A stretch of DNA of 13,683 nucleotides from Balneolaceae bacterium. Lineage in GTDB: Bacteria; Bacteroidota; Rhodothermia; Balneolales; Balneolaceae. Location of the stretch: positions 1 through 13,683 of the forward strand of contig SLAU01000073.1 in NCBI GenBank assembly GCA_007126675.1, in the 5' to 3' direction. This document shows, in pieces, positions 1-8,076 of this stretch. Every line of letters begins with the position of its first letter. Position 1 is the stretch's first letter. A program made the translations under genes and the position numbers. The notes under the pieces are model-generated. The model had not been told where the DNA came from and made no database searches. It was given only the letters and a program-made list of their open reading frames with translations.

Positions 1-71
1 AAAATTCCGGCAAGAAGTGAAACAGCGAGATAAATACCGACAATCAGCAGAATGACAATTCCTGTTTCCAT
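1..71 (-). CDS. Sodium:solute symporter family transporter, N-terminal fragment (truncated by window edge)
   Basis: Only 23 codons lie in the window. They begin at an ATG whose A is shared with the TGA stop of the small gene upstream, and they encode METGIVILLIVGIYLAVSLL followed by AGI. This is a hydrophobic first membrane helix with an outside-facing short N-terminus, as is typical of the sodium:solute symporter (SSS) family. Family assignment rests on this short helix plus the neighbour: DUF3311-like two-helix proteins are commonly encoded just before SSS transporters. If correct, the product is an inner-membrane Na+-coupled uptake system; its substrate cannot be deduced. A strong Shine-Dalgarno sequence precedes the start. 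Any other polytopic membrane protein starting with such a helix remains possible. Confidence 0.55.
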   Translation of the reverse strand, partial: METGIVILLIVGIYLAVSLLAGI

Positions 72-331
72 CACTCCTCCTGTGCTTCATGTTTGCGATC
101 GGAAAGATAGAGCCACATCATAGCTGCAAAACCGATGATTACCCATAAAATCATCCACGCAAAAGAGAGCGGAAATCCGGCCACCAGAGGTTCAGCGGAC
201 GAAAAAAATTGATATCCCGGCCAGACAATGGCAAGTGTTGTTACCAGTATGATAACCACAAACCAAATCCGCGTGCGCCTTAGGGTAAACGTAAACTGGG
301 ATTTTTGACCCCTTCCTTTTTCCTGAGCCAT
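71..331 (-). CDS. Small two-helix membrane protein, DUF3311-like symporter partner
   Basis: An 86-residue protein with a basic, soluble N-terminus (residues 1-22), a first membrane helix at about 23-42, a short loop containing a proline-rich AEPLVAGFPLSF stretch, a second helix at about 53-76, and a charged tail. The Pro...Gly-x-Pro spacing just before a Trp-rich second helix is the pattern I associate with DUF3311 proteins, which sit next to sodium:solute symporters and are thought to be accessory subunits, like the YjcH/ActP and YhdT/PanF pairs. The TGA overlaps the next gene's ATG by one base, so the two are expected to be made together in a fixed ratio. The ATG at 331 has no Shine-Dalgarno sequence. 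The assignment is by topology and context; DUF485 or another small membrane family is an alternative. Confidence 0.75.
   Translation of the reverse strand: MAQEKGRGQKSQFTFTLRRTRIWFVVIILVTTLAIVWPGYQFFSSAEPLVAGFPLSFAWMILWVIIGFAAMMWLYLSDRKHEAQEE
76..81 (-). promoter_or_regulatory. Shine-Dalgarno sequence coupling the small membrane protein to the symporter
   Basis: On the minus strand the bases read AGGAGG, four bases before the ATG of the symporter fragment. They lie inside the last codons (Gln-Glu-Glu) of the upstream small gene. With the TGATG stop/start overlap this is a classic translational-coupling arrangement. It is the only perfect AGGAGG placed before a start in the window; the other starts are preceded by A/T-rich sequence without a recognisable site. 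Confidence 0.7.
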
Positions 332-509
332 GCGGGAATATAGGTGATCAGGGAGTTATTTGGAAAGTTGAATCGAGTAGTGAGTATCAGGTATTGAGTA
401 TCGAGACTTTGTACTATGTGCCGCACTTACTGATTGCTGGCATTTTAGATTTTGTGACATCAATCCAATACACCGTCTCCACTCGATACTTGATACTCAC
501 TACTCAATA
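332..509. repeat. Spacer with an inverted heptamer repeat array (GTATYGA type)
   Basis: This non-coding gap separates the pullulanase stop from the small membrane gene. At 370-404 five heptads follow one another without phase slips: GAATCGA, GTAGTGA, GTATCAG, GTATTGA, GTATCGA. At 483-510 four heptads of the complementary type follow: TCGATAC, TTGATAC, TCACTAC, TCAATAC. The arms are inverted copies and could fold into an imperfect stem of about 28 bp around a loop of about 78 bases. The right arm's last base is also the last base of the pullulanase TAG stop. No T-run typical of an intrinsic terminator follows. A promoter for the downstream minus-strand genes may lie here, but I cannot point to one. 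Confidence 0.75.
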
Positions 510-3356
510 CTAAAATGAATTACAAACAAACTCCCCCTGCAGGTTATCCATTGGTTTTACGAATACTGCTGATGTTAGCGGAGGAATTGTAAAGCTTCCG
601 TTTTCACTGATCGCTTCGCGAACAATCGAATCAGCACTGTTTTGGTGCACTGGATGAAGTTCCATCCCCTCTAAGCCCAAATTGATCGATTGCTCTTCAA
701 TATGTGAGTTAAACAGCACAAGAATTCCGTCATAATCGGGATCCATCATATCGCCTGCACATTGCCCGTCCGAAATTGTCATAGCAATGATACCCGGAAT
801 CTGATCCGGCCCTGTGTTGTGGAATGCTACACGCTTGTGAACATCTTCAGCTTTACTGAGCCTGAAAAGCGGAGTGCTGTATCGAATCTGAAGCTGTTCA
901 CGGAATAAACGGTTGGTCATTTCCATGTGGCTTTTTTCAACCGAAATGATCTCATTCCTCAAAAATTTCTTCTGCTCTTCCCAGAGATGTTCATTATCCC
1001 ATGCCGGGGGCAGTCCCGATCCCCACAGGTGTGTTTCCAGCGTGTAATCGACTGCGTTATACCAATCGCCCGAATCGTAACTGTTTCTATCCATCGATTT
1101 GGACCTCAGAATATCCGTACCCAGCTGGTAAAACGGAACTCCCTGTCCATAGTTAATAAATGCATTGCTGAGCAGATGAATCCGCACACGCTCTTCCATT
1201 CCCATATCCATGGGAAGTTTTGCCTGAGTGTTATCCCAAAGTGTTTCATTATCGTGCTTATCGATATAGTTGACCGATTCCTGCGGCATCAGTGCATAGC
1301 CGATCATATCGTGTCCGCCGTCCACAATATCGCCGTGGCGGTTTTGATATGGATAAGTACTCAGGTTTCCGGTCATTCCCACGCGAATGCGATCAGCCTG
1401 ATCGAGCAGTGCATTGAGCTCCTCTTCAGGATCGCCGGCCTCCTCATTTGGGAAAAGGTATCGGCCGTTTGCAAATCCCTGATCCCTACCTGAACCGGCA
1501 TAAAAACCTCCGCGGATTCCATCACGTATCCGGTCGTTAAAATTACCGATACCGGTGCCGCCCATCATAAATTGTGTGGCCTGATCAAATATCCGGTTAT
1601 CAGCCACTTCTCCAAAATTCCATCCCTCGCCATAGATGTAGATATTTTTGCCATCCACACCGTGCTCTTCGGGAGTGAGCTTTGCCAGCTCATCCAGTAA
1701 ATTCTCCATCACATATTTCGGGTGATGCCCCATCAAATCAAACCTGAATGAATCAATTTTATATTCCTTTGCCCACAGAATGATAGAATCAATAATCAGC
1801 TTTTCCATCATTTTGAATTCTGCCGCAGTATTCGGGCAGCATGTTGAATTTTCCACTTCACCGGTATCAGGATCCAGCCTGTGATAGTAATCGGGTACAA
1901 CTTTATCAAGCACCGAATAGATCGAAGTGCCGGTTGCGTGTGTGTGGTTATAAACAACATCAACCACAATATTCAGGCCAATTTCATACAGAGATTGTAC
2001 CATTTTCCGGGTTTCGAGGATTCTCTGAACTCCGTCCGGATCTGTTGAATAGCTTCCCTGCGGTGCGTTGAAATGATAGGGATCATAACCCCAGTTAAAT
2101 CCATCATGGCGTGCAAAATGATTTCCGGGCCAGTCTTCAGAGTAGGTTGCCTGAATTTTTTTTGTGGCCGGATCTTCATCAGCCCATTTCCTGAAAACAT
2201 CCCAAATCGGAGTGTCACCATATTGGTCACAATTCTCCTGAAGTCCTTCAATTTCAAGAACCTCACAAATTCTGTCGTACGGATCATCCAGGTCTACCCT
2301 TTTATCACGGCTTTCAAAAACTGAGGCGATATCATTAATGGGTAAAAGATGGAGATGAGTAAGCCCTGCATCCGACAGCTCTTTTAGGTGCCGCATACCA
2401 TCTGACAACGAATTGCCGTGGTGACCGTTATGAGTGAACGCCATATATGTACCGCGATGCTCCTCAGGTACGGTTTTGTCCAAAATGCTGAAATCCCGCA
2501 TATGAGCTTCATAGAGTGAAATATCGGTCGGTACCGGTAATTGTTTGACCAGAGAATCCCAGCCATCAGGTTTTAAAGATTCATCTGAAAGATTTACGAA
2601 TTGGCTGTAGCGGCTGTCTGTTGCCAGGCTGACAGAGTAGGGGTCGGTAACCTCAAAATTCTCAATCTCTCCTCTTTGCCTGTGATACACCTTTACATTA
2701 AACCGGTAAAAGAGCCTGTTCCAGTCGGCTGGTCCATCAAATTCCCATACGCCATTTTCAGGATCACTATCTTCGGGCTCAATGATTCCTATCACATTTT
2801 TTTCATCATCAAACAGAGTCAGTGAAACGAACTGTGCAGTGGGTGCCCAAAGTTTGAGTTTAATGGAATCATCTTTGTAAACCGGGCCAAGCTGACCATC
2901 ATAATAGTACAAATCATCAAGCACACCGTGAATTTGCACATTCGTTGCATTTACCGGATAGCCGCTTTCATTATAAGCCACGGCCACAAGCTGCCCTTTT
3001 AATGCCTCCCGCAGATCTTCACGCGATTCGTTCAGCGTAAAAACGGGACGCTGGGCAATATGCCGGATACGATCTGCCAGCTCTTCTTCAATTTCCCCTC
3101 CCGGTTCCATCTCAAAAAAGTCAGCACCCGTTACCTCCGTACGGTGTAGAGTGATTGAAGCATCCTGGCTGTAATAAAGTGAATAGCGAAATGCATCTTC
3201 ACCTGCATCCCAAATCAGATTGTCAGCAGTTACCCAATGAGCTGCAGCACCTTCGATTTCAAATTGTTCCGGCTCTGAGGGCGCCTGATTGGTTGTTGAG
3301 CAGCTCCAGAAAAACAGTATAATGAAAGGCAATAATTTTGTGATGGTAGAATTCAT
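510..3356 (-). CDS. pulA: Pullulanase-type alpha-1,6-glucosidase, lipoprotein (GH13)
   Basis: A 948-residue debranching enzyme that hydrolyses alpha-1,6 links in pullulan, limit dextrins or glycogen. Residues 1-19 form a lipoprotein signal with lipobox FWSC (Cys19), followed by an acidic Ser/Glu/Pro linker, so it should be anchored in an outer membrane leaflet. Domain order: pullulanase-associated beta domain (about 37-145, starting AHWVTADNLIWD), CBM48-like domain (about 157-240, LKLWAPTAQ), GH13 barrel (about 270-790), and a C-terminal beta domain of the DUF3372 type to residue 945. All GH13 signatures are present: NWGYDP at 421-426, DVVYNH at 466-471, FRFDLMGHH with nucleophile Asp540, GEGW with acid/base Glu577, and HDN with transition-state Asp702. 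The length is normal for the family and no lesion is seen. It is divergent from priA and transcribed alone, with no Shine-Dalgarno sequence at the ATG. Function is near certain; the exact natural glucan is not. Confidence 0.95.
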   Translation of the reverse strand: MNSTITKLLPFIILFFWSCSTTNQAPSEPEQFEIEGAAAHWVTADNLIWDAGEDAFRYSLYYSQDASITLHRTEVTGADFFEMEPGGEIEEELADRIRHIAQRPVFTLNESREDLREALKGQLVAVAYNESGYPVNATNVQIHGVLDDLYYYDGQLGPVYKDDSIKLKLWAPTAQFVSLTLFDDEKNVIGIIEPEDSDPENGVWEFDGPADWNRLFYRFNVKVYHRQRGEIENFEVTDPYSVSLATDSRYSQFVNLSDESLKPDGWDSLVKQLPVPTDISLYEAHMRDFSILDKTVPEEHRGTYMAFTHNGHHGNSLSDGMRHLKELSDAGLTHLHLLPINDIASVFESRDKRVDLDDPYDRICEVLEIEGLQENCDQYGDTPIWDVFRKWADEDPATKKIQATYSEDWPGNHFARHDGFNWGYDPYHFNAPQGSYSTDPDGVQRILETRKMVQSLYEIGLNIVVDVVYNHTHATGTSIYSVLDKVVPDYYHRLDPDTGEVENSTCCPNTAAEFKMMEKLIIDSIILWAKEYKIDSFRFDLMGHHPKYVMENLLDELAKLTPEEHGVDGKNIYIYGEGWNFGEVADNRIFDQATQFMMGGTGIGNFNDRIRDGIRGGFYAGSGRDQGFANGRYLFPNEEAGDPEEELNALLDQADRIRVGMTGNLSTYPYQNRHGDIVDGGHDMIGYALMPQESVNYIDKHDNETLWDNTQAKLPMDMGMEERVRIHLLSNAFINYGQGVPFYQLGTDILRSKSMDRNSYDSGDWYNAVDYTLETHLWGSGLPPAWDNEHLWEEQKKFLRNEIISVEKSHMEMTNRLFREQLQIRYSTPLFRLSKAEDVHKRVAFHNTGPDQIPGIIAMTISDGQCAGDMMDPDYDGILVLFNSHIEEQSINLGLEGMELHPVHQNSADSIVREAISENGSFTIPPLTSAVFVKPMDNLQGEFVCNSF

Positions 3357-3447
3357 GGATGAAATGTTTTGAAATTTTTTGAGAAGAATTTATCTCTATA
3401 AAAACTACAAAATCCCCGAGATAATTAATTGATGAATTCAATAGTTT
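3357..3447. promoter_or_regulatory. Divergent spacer between pullulanase and priA (presumed promoters)
   Basis: These 91 A/T-rich bases must hold the start signals of both divergent genes unless transcription enters from elsewhere. I looked for the Bacteroidota-type pair (TTG at -33, TAnnTTTG at -7) on both strands and found no convincing match. The region is therefore named from gene orientation only. Neither flanking start codon has a Shine-Dalgarno sequence. Confidence 0.35.
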
Positions 3448-5883
3448 ATGCCAATAATGAATTCGTTCAAGTACACAGATATAGCATTTCCAACGGCTGT
3501 CAGGAAAGTGTTTACCTATGAAGCCCGCAAGCACCGTATAAAACCCGGCATGCGGGTTTGGGTACCGCTGCGAAATGAATTTGCAATTGGAATGGTGGTA
3601 CGGATTCATAATGATAAACCCGACTTTGAAACCCGCCCGGTTGAAAAGGTTCTTGATGAAGAACCGGTGATGAATGAAACGATGCTGAAACTTACCGCCT
3701 GGATTCACCGCTTTTATTACTGCAGCTGGGGTGAGGCGATCCAGGCTGCCTTACCAGTGGGGCTCAATTTTGCATCCGATAAACATCTGCAGGTTAAAAA
3801 AGGATTCAAAGAAGATATCACAGATGAGGAACGAGAACTTCTGAACGAAATAGAAGAAGCTGATACTACACTGAAGGAAGCCGAAAAGCGCTGGCGCGAC
3901 GGAAAAGGAAAAGCGTTTCTGAAAAAAGCATTGAAAAAGGGATGGATCACAATCTGGGAGCAGCCTCGCCAAAAAGTTGACTACAAAAAAATTAAGCACT
4001 GGCAGCTGAGTGTTAGTGAAGATCCCGAAAAAGTTTTGAATGAGCTTGATGAAAATACCCGGGAAAATAAATGGGTAAAAGCTTTTGAAAGGCTAACAGA
4101 ACTTGACCTCCCGATCCCCCACCGCGATTTATTGCAGAATGAGCTTTTTACCACATACACGTTAAACCGGATTGAAAAAGAGGGATGGATAGAGTCGGTA
4201 GATCTGCCGGTAAAAAGTGAGCCGGTTCACAACGGAATTCATCAGCCCGAAAAAATTAAAACGCTGGATGGGCAACAAAATGAAGCGTTTCAGCAAATTA
4301 AAGAGTCTCTTGACAGTAAAAGCTTTAAAAGTTATCTGCTCTTTGGAGTTACCGGCTCAGGCAAAACGGAAGTTTATATCCATGCATTAAAACACACTCT
4401 TGAGCAGGGCCGCGGCGGTTTGGTGCTTGTTCCAGAAATTGCTCTTACTCCTCAAACCGTTCAGAGATTTTACCAGATTTTTGGAGATCAGATTGCAGTA
4501 CTTCACAGCCGGCTTACTGACCGCGAAAAGTTTGAAGCATGGGAAAACCTTAAATCGGGAAAAAAGAAAATTGCAATCGGGCCGCGGTCAGCCGTGTTTG
4601 CACCTGTCCAAAATCCGGGAATTATTATCGTGGATGAAGAGCACGATACATCCTACAAACAGTTTGATCCTGCTCCGCGCTATCACGCACGTGATGTGGC
4701 CGTTATGCGTGCCAGCATGGAAGGAGCGGTTGCAATTCTCGGATCGGCAACACCGGGTATGGTATCGGTAAAAGCGGTGCAGGAGCAAAAACATACGCTA
4801 TTGCAACTGCCGAAACGCCCGACCGGTACAATGCCTGAGGTTCAAATCCTGAATATGATTGAGTACAAATCGGCGATGAAAGGGCCGCTTACGGTAGAAC
4901 TTTTTGAAGCCACAAAAAAAGCTCTTGAACGAGGCGAACAGGTCATTCTGCTATTTAACAGACGCGGTTTTGCTTCCTATATGCAGTGTAAAGATTGCGG
5001 ACACATACCACAAAGCCCCGAAAGTTCAACAAGCCTTACCTATCACAAAAAAAAGAATATGTTACTGTGCCATTACACCGGGTACTCGCGCAGGGCAGAC
5101 ACACATTGTGAGCTTTGTGGTTCAGCTAAAATGGCAACTAAAGGAAGCGGAACGCAGCAGGTTGAAGAAGAAGTGGAAAAGCTATTCCCAGATGCCAAAC
5201 TGCTCAGAATGGACCGCGACAGCACATCAGGCAAGCATGGCCATCGTGATATTTATGATGTATTTCTTGCCGGCGAAGCGGACATACTGATCGGAACGCA
5301 AATTGTGGCCAAGGGACTCGACTTTCCCAATGTAACAGTTGTTGGTGTTTTGAATGCAGATACTGAGCTTGCTTTTCCGTCATTCCGCGCAGGTGAACGG
5401 ATGTTCCAACTCCTCAGCCAGGTGGCCGGACGTGCAGGTCGCTCAGAAAAACCCGGAGTTGTGTATGTACAAACATGGAAGCCGGAACACCCTGCAATTA
5501 AATGTGCACGTACTCACGATTTCAGAAGTTTTGCAAACCACGAACTGGGTAACCGAAAACTGTTGATGTATCCGCCCTATTCGCGGTTGGTGGTATTTCA
5601 ATTCAAAAACCCATCGTGGAGTAAAATTGCACAAGCTGCTGAAAAGTTTTGCGATGCGATGCGGATGGTTGCCGGAGATCATGTTGTGATGGGTCCATCG
5701 CCTTCTGTTATCGAATGGATGCACGGCCAGTACCAATGGGAAGCAAACATCAAACTCAGCAAAAAGTTTAATGCTTCCGGAATAGAAAAATTGATTGATG
5801 CCATTTTCGCAAAGTACGACACCATGAAGCCCAAAGGCGCAGGAGCGGTTCGGATTAATGTGGATGTAGATGCGGTTGAGTGA
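3448..5883 (+). CDS. priA: Primosomal protein N' (replication restart helicase PriA)
   Basis: An 811-residue 3'-5' superfamily 2 DNA helicase that recognises stalled forks and reloads the replicative helicase. Order: N-terminal 3'-DNA-binding domain (about 5-105), winged-helix region (about 110-250), helicase lobe 1 with GVTGSGKT (300-307), DEEH (396-399) and GSATP (432-436), zinc-binding insertion (about 510-560), lobe 2 with GTQIVAKGLDFPN (from 616) and QVAGRAGR (658-665), and a C-terminal domain. The insertion keeps canonical spacing but reads Cys514, Cys517, Ser523, Ser526, Cys541, Thr544, Cys554, Cys557. The first zinc site (positions 1, 2, 7, 8) is intact, while three of the four ligands of the second site are replaced. 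The ATG at 3448 gives MPIMNSF; the ATG at 3457 could equally be used. Length and helicase motifs otherwise match the family. It stands alone, with a heptamer repeat beginning right after its stop. Confidence 0.97.
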   Translation: MPIMNSFKYTDIAFPTAVRKVFTYEARKHRIKPGMRVWVPLRNEFAIGMVVRIHNDKPDFETRPVEKVLDEEPVMNETMLKLTAWIHRFYYCSWGEAIQAALPVGLNFASDKHLQVKKGFKEDITDEERELLNEIEEADTTLKEAEKRWRDGKGKAFLKKALKKGWITIWEQPRQKVDYKKIKHWQLSVSEDPEKVLNELDENTRENKWVKAFERLTELDLPIPHRDLLQNELFTTYTLNRIEKEGWIESVDLPVKSEPVHNGIHQPEKIKTLDGQQNEAFQQIKESLDSKSFKSYLLFGVTGSGKTEVYIHALKHTLEQGRGGLVLVPEIALTPQTVQRFYQIFGDQIAVLHSRLTDREKFEAWENLKSGKKKIAIGPRSAVFAPVQNPGIIIVDEEHDTSYKQFDPAPRYHARDVAVMRASMEGAVAILGSATPGMVSVKAVQEQKHTLLQLPKRPTGTMPEVQILNMIEYKSAMKGPLTVELFEATKKALERGEQVILLFNRRGFASYMQCKDCGHIPQSPESSTSLTYHKKKNMLLCHYTGYSRRADTHCELCGSAKMATKGSGTQQVEEEVEKLFPDAKLLRMDRDSTSGKHGHRDIYDVFLAGEADILIGTQIVAKGLDFPNVTVVGVLNADTELAFPSFRAGERMFQLLSQVAGRAGRSEKPGVVYVQTWKPEHPAIKCARTHDFRSFANHELGNRKLLMYPPYSRLVVFQFKNPSWSKIAQAAEKFCDAMRMVAGDHVVMGPSPSVIEWMHGQYQWEANIKLSKKFNASGIEKLIDAIFAKYDTMKPKGAGAVRINVDVDAVE

Positions 5884-6126
5884 AGGGCAAGGGGCAGGGT
5901 TCAGGGCACAGGGCGCAGGGTTCAGGGTGTTGGCGGCGGCAGCGGCAGTTGGCTGTGATGAATGTAGCAAATATTGAGTGTAGAGCACACGTTATAGCTC
6001 TGTGCCTTGTGCCTTGTACCCTGCGCCCTGCTCCCTGAACCTTGTGCCCTGTTCCAAATAAATAACACTTGCTTTACGGCATAAATATTTGATTATTTAA
6101 GCTTACACTATTCAAACCTAACATTT
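5884..6126. repeat. Spacer with an inverted GGNNCAG heptamer array
   Basis: The non-coding region after priA begins with heptads in perfect phase: GGGGCAG, GGTTCAG, GGCACAG, GGCGCAG, GGTTCAG (5891-5925), flanked by degenerate units at 5884-5890 and 5926-5932. After a G/C-rich stretch at about 5931-5955 and a loop, the inverse array occupies 6000-6055 as eight uninterrupted heptads, all fitting YTGNNCC: CTGTGCC, TTGTGCC, TTGTACC, CTGCGCC, CTGCTCC, CTGAACC, TTGTGCC, CTGTTCC. The arms can pair in register. Near 5971-5984 lies ATATTGA-GTGTAGA, resembling the other heptamer class at 370-510. The remainder, 6056-6126, is A/T-rich and presumably holds the promoter of the ligase operon; I find no clear consensus match there. 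Confidence 0.8.
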
Positions 6127-8055
6127 ATGGGCGAAGAAAGAGTACGGTTACCTGAAACGAAAGAAGAATCACAACAATTTTTAAAGTATTTGTTGCGCGA
6201 TGTTCGTGCAATCGAAAAAATGCTTGCCGAGGATTGGTTTGAAGTTGGTAATATTCGAATCGGGGCTGAACAAGAACTTTGCCTGATCGATAAAAATGCC
6301 AAGCCGGCTCCGATCGCCATGGAGCTGCTCGAAGAAATCAACAACAAAAGTTTTACCACAGAATTAGCCCGTTTCAATCTGGAGGCAAATCTTAAACCGT
6401 TGCTGTTCAAAGAGAAGTGCCTTTCTGAAATGGAGACAAATATCCTCGAAAAGGTTGAACAGGCAAGAGAAGCTATAAAAAAGTTTGATGGTGATATCGG
6501 GCTGGCAGGTGTTTTGCCAACGATACGTAAATCAGATCTGGATATTGGAAACCTCACTCCCCTGCCGCGCTACCGGGCATTGTGTGACGCAATCAATAAA
6601 CTGCGCGGTGATGAATATGATTTGCGAATTCAGGGTCCTGATGAACTTTTAATGCGTTTTGATACACCACTTCTGGAGGCATGCAATACAGGGTTCCAGG
6701 TTCATCTGCAGGTAAATCCTGATGAGTTCGTGAACAAATACAATCTCGCACAGGCAATTACCGGTCCGGTATTGGCAAGCGCCGTGAACTCACCGCTTCT
6801 TTTTGGCAAACGGCTTTGGAGCGAAACACGGATTGCCCTTTTCCATCAATCCGTTGATACCCGTCAGGTGGGTGATCATCTGCGCGATTCCAGCCCGAGA
6901 GTTACATTCGGAAACAACTGGCTGCAGGATTCGATCCTCGAAATTTATAAAGAAGATATTGCCAGGTACCGGGTGATTTTAAGCTCCGATATTTCAGAAG
7001 ATGTGGAAAAACTGCTCGCTGAAGGAACTCCTCCAGAACTTCACGCACTGCAAATTCATAACGGTACTGTTTACAGATGGAATCGCCCTTGCTATGGAAT
7101 CAGTGACGGTAAGCCTCATCTTAGAATTGAAAATCGCGTATTTCCATCAGGCCCTACAGTAACCGATGAGGTGGCAAATGCTGCATTTTGGCTTGGTCTG
7201 CTAAACGGTATGGATGAAGAATATCCGGATATCCGAAAAGTTCTCGATTTCGACAGTGCCAAAATGAATTTCATAGCAGCATCTAAAATGGGATTGGACA
7301 CTAAATTTATGTGGGCTAACGACAAGCGCTATACTGCAGTAGATCTGATCTGTAAAGAACTTTTACCGCTGGCCAGAGAAGGATTGAAAAATGCCGGTGT
7401 AGACAGCGGTGATATTAAAAGCTATCTCGATATCATCGAAGAGAGAACAGAATTTGGTCAGACCGGAAGCTACTGGGCCATAAAGTCATATAATTCGCTT
7501 ACTAAAACCGTGACCCGTGAACAGGCACTGACGGCAGTTACCAATGCCATGATCAAAAATCAGAAAAAGGGCGAGCCTGCTCATAAATGGGGACTGGCTA
7601 AACTGGATGATATGGAAATGTGGCAGCCTTCAACTCTTTTGGTTGAAGAATTTATGACCACAGATCTTTTCACCGTTCAAAAAGATGATATTATTGAGCT
7701 TGTTGCCAACCTGATTGACTGGCGCAGAATTCGGTATGTGCCCGTTGAAGACGACAGCAAACATCTTGTGGGATTGATCAGCATGAGGATGGTGTTTAGA
7801 GAATATAATAGTATTATACATGATAATGGGAAGGCAAGCAGTTCAGTGGATGAGGTTATGATCAGAAATCCTATTACCATTCATCCTGAAGCATCCATTC
7901 TTGAAGCAATTGAGATTATGGATCAGCAGCAGATCGGCTGCCTGCCTGTTGTGAAAAATAACAGGCTTGTGGGCATAATTACTGAACAGAATTATATGAC
8001 CATAACAAAACGTCTTCTTCGAATGCTCGATAAAAAAAACTCTATTGATTCTTAG
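6127..8055 (+). CDS. GCS2-family carboxylate-amine ligase fused to two CBS domains (paralogue 1)
   Basis: A 642-residue protein of two parts. Residues about 15-490 resemble the GCS2 (glutamate-cysteine ligase family 2, YbdK-like) fold, which joins a carboxylate to an amine at the cost of ATP. Visible signatures are IGAEQE (45-50), whose two glutamates match the family's metal/ATP-binding GxExE, EACNTGFQVHLQV (184-196) with its ligand-type His193, RLWSETRIALFHQSVDTR (229-246), HNGTVYRWNRPCYG (311-324) and LRIENR (332-337). Residues about 505-560 and 572-630 are CBS domains (FMTTDLFTV...LVGLIS; VMIRNPITI...GCLPVV...LVGIIT). Paired CBS domains usually bind AMP, ADP, ATP or SAM and regulate the attached enzyme. 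It is first in an operon: the next gene, its paralogue, starts 21 bp after its stop. True glutathione synthesis is unproven, since no gshB is nearby. Fold assignment is confident; the substrate is unknown. Confidence 0.85.
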   Translation: MGEERVRLPETKEESQQFLKYLLRDVRAIEKMLAEDWFEVGNIRIGAEQELCLIDKNAKPAPIAMELLEEINNKSFTTELARFNLEANLKPLLFKEKCLSEMETNILEKVEQAREAIKKFDGDIGLAGVLPTIRKSDLDIGNLTPLPRYRALCDAINKLRGDEYDLRIQGPDELLMRFDTPLLEACNTGFQVHLQVNPDEFVNKYNLAQAITGPVLASAVNSPLLFGKRLWSETRIALFHQSVDTRQVGDHLRDSSPRVTFGNNWLQDSILEIYKEDIARYRVILSSDISEDVEKLLAEGTPPELHALQIHNGTVYRWNRPCYGISDGKPHLRIENRVFPSGPTVTDEVANAAFWLGLLNGMDEEYPDIRKVLDFDSAKMNFIAASKMGLDTKFMWANDKRYTAVDLICKELLPLAREGLKNAGVDSGDIKSYLDIIEERTEFGQTGSYWAIKSYNSLTKTVTREQALTAVTNAMIKNQKKGEPAHKWGLAKLDDMEMWQPSTLLVEEFMTTDLFTVQKDDIIELVANLIDWRRIRYVPVEDDSKHLVGLISMRMVFREYNSIIHDNGKASSSVDEVMIRNPITIHPEASILEAIEIMDQQQIGCLPVVKNNRLVGIITEQNYMTITKRLLRMLDKKNSIDS

Positions 8056-8076
8056 AACTATTTAATCAAAAAATAA

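Noticed and set aside
927..1493. 188-codon plus-strand open frame antisense to the pullulanase gene
   Set aside because: It lies wholly inside a gene with every GH13 motif intact, has no recognisable domain or start signal, and its composition is what the reverse strand of the pullulanase codons produces.
3259..3708. 149-codon minus-strand open frame spanning the pullulanase/priA divergent spacer
   Set aside because: It is antisense to the PriA N-terminus and overlaps the pullulanase signal-peptide region in another frame; no domain is seen.
4987..5118. Missing PriA cysteines caused by sequencing error or frameshift
   Set aside because: Three separate codons differ, the frame and exact spacing are kept, and the flanking residues match PriA, so single-event errors do not explain it.
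5443..5988. 181-codon minus-strand open frame overlapping the priA 3' end and the heptamer array
   Set aside because: Its start lies in the repeat spacer and most of it is antisense to conserved PriA sequence; the N-terminal part is translated repeat (Leu-Asn-Pro-Ala-Pro-Cys units), not a protein family.
5884..6055. CRISPR-like array
   Set aside because: The repeat unit is 7 bp with no spacers and the two arms are inverted, so it cannot be a CRISPR; no cas genes are present.
6056..6126. Bacteroidota-type promoter before the ligase operon (AATATTTG resembling TAnnTTTG)
   Set aside because: The first base deviates and no TTG lies 19 bases upstream; the TTG present is too close.
6127..8055. 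Calling this gene gshA (glutathione synthesis)
   Set aside because: GCS2-family membership alone does not establish Glu-Cys ligation, there are two copies with CBS domains, and no glutathione synthetase gene is nearby.
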